NCBI GenBank assembly: GCA_023458615.1
Contig: JAEWYV010000014.1
Coordinates: forward strand, 1-21,161
Direction: 5' to 3'
DNA from: Bacillota bacterium
GTDB taxonomy: Bacteria > Bacillota > Clostridia > Christensenellales > CAG-138
DNA: 21,161 nucleotides
The translations under genes were made by a program, and so were the position numbers. This document shows, in pieces, positions 20,672 to 21,161 of this stretch (position 1 is the stretch's first letter; each line of letters starts with the position of its first letter). A model generated the notes under the pieces. It was not told where the DNA came from. It saw only the letters and a program-made list of their open reading frames with translations, and did not search any database.

Positions 20672-20798
20672 TCAGAAGGTGGAATGAGAACTAGATAACA
20701 GATATTCTTGTGTTGCTGTAATCAGAAAACGGGAATTGAACAAAAAATAGATATTCTTGCTTTGCCGTAATCAGCAGGCAGGAATAGGATTAAATGAA
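20651..20798 (+). repeat. Three tandem 49-50-bp repeats starting in the gpx 3' end
   Basis: Units begin at 20651, 20701 and 20750 with GATATACTTGC, GATATTCTTGT and GATATTCTTGC, and share TTGCNGTAATCAG (with GCTGCTGTAATCAG in unit 1) and a GG-AAT segment. Unit 1 contains the last gpx codons and stop. Copies 2 and 3 are diverged and non-coding, and the third runs up to the ohrR ribosome-binding site. Confidence 0.85.
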
Positions 20799-20812
20799 AG
20801 GAAGCGATTGCA

Positions 20813-21161
20813 ATGAGTGAGAAAGAGATGACCGCAACGGCAACACCGCAGGAAAACGGTGGGGAAGACTATAGCGCGCTGCTGCTGCAAAATCAGCTGT
20901 GCTTTCCGCTCTATGCGGTATCCAAAGAGGTTGTCCGCCTCTACAAACCGTTTCTGGATGAAATTGGATTGACCTATACGCAGTATATTGCCATGCTGGT
21001 TCTTTGGGAAAAGCAGGCGTTGACGGTGAAGGAACTCGGCGAACATCTCTACCTCGACAGTGGAACCTTGACACCGCTGCTCAAAAAGATGGAGGTGCAG
21101 GGCCTTGTGAACCGCCAAAGAAATGCAGCGGATGAGCGCAGTGTAATCGTCTCCCTGACAG
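20813..21161 (+). CDS. ohrR: Organic-peroxide-sensing MarR-family repressor OhrR, 3'-truncated by window edge
   Basis: A DNA-binding repressor inactivated when a single N-terminal cysteine is oxidised by organic hydroperoxides. 116 residues are visible; the frame is open to the window end. Cys30 lies in NQLCFPLYAVSKEVVRLYKP, matching Cys15 of B. subtilis OhrR (ENQLCF), and LTYTQYIAMLVLWE follows. The winged-helix segment LTVKELGEHLYLDSGTLTPLLKKME and the wing with DERSV are nearly identical to OhrR. The first 16 or so residues are an extension relative to B. subtilis. AAAGGAAG (20797-20804) lies 8 nt before the ATG. The usual target is ohr, not seen here; gpx is directly upstream. Confidence 0.93.
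   Translation, partial: MSEKEMTATATPQENGGEDYSALLLQNQLCFPLYAVSKEVVRLYKPFLDEIGLTYTQYIAMLVLWEKQALTVKELGEHLYLDSGTLTPLLKKMEVQGLVNRQRNAADERSVIVSLT

Noticed and set aside
20651..20798. CRISPR array
   Set aside because: The three repeats are contiguous and diverged, without unique spacers, and start inside a gene.

Overview
The window looks like a piece of an anaerobic Bacillota (Clostridia) chromosome. Supporting signs are consensus sigma-A promoters, strong AGGAGG ribosome-binding sites, lipoprotein-anchored binding proteins, a CIRCE heat-shock operator, an OhrR-type repressor and a sensory [FeFe]-hydrogenase with its SpoIIE/PP2C partner. Coding DNA is moderately GC-rich and intergenic DNA is markedly AT-rich. 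I see no insertion sequences, phage genes, rRNA, tRNA or CRISPR array. No species can be named from the sequence alone.

Layout. (1) 1-598: 3' part of trpA, the end of a tryptophan operon. (2) 722-3819: an ECF-type cobalt/nickel uptake operon, cbiM (with a PDGLE domain)-cbiQ-cbiO, plus a very histidine-rich small protein, closed by a bidirectional terminator. (3) 3911-6661, minus strand: a polar amino-acid ABC importer (lipoprotein, permease with an unusual N-terminal extension, ATPase). (4) 7154-13102: a five-gene oligopeptide importer, oppABCDF, with hairpins between oppA and oppB. (5) 13544-15856: a LacI-type ligand-binding domain fused to a GGDEF diguanylate cyclase, behind a long structured leader. 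(6) 16090-19238: a three-gene probable H2/redox-sensing operon: thioredoxin-like [2Fe-2S] protein, HydS-like [FeFe]-hydrogenase/PAS sensor and SpoIIE-type phosphatase. (7) 19490-21161: stress genes: hsp20 behind CIRCE, a Cys-type glutathione peroxidase behind a Fur/PerR-like box, and the start of ohrR at the window edge.

How the genes may work together. Regions 2-4 are nutrient and metal uptake. Region 5 probably turns binding of a small ligand (sugar-like by family) into c-di-GMP. Region 6 is the most interesting: the hydrogenase-like protein keeps all expected H-cluster cysteines but has sensory-type loop motifs, a PAS domain and a coiled-coil tail, and its gene overlaps that of a phosphatase. 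This suggests that H2 or redox state is converted into Ser/Thr dephosphorylation of a target not encoded here. Region 7 is a stress block in which heat (HrcA), metal/peroxide (Fur/PerR family) and organic peroxide (OhrR) regulation lie side by side. Other structural points are a threefold tandem duplication of the gpx 3' end, near-perfect palindromes on the opp and hydS promoters, and a degenerate copy of the cbi terminator on the far side of the amino-acid ABC operon.
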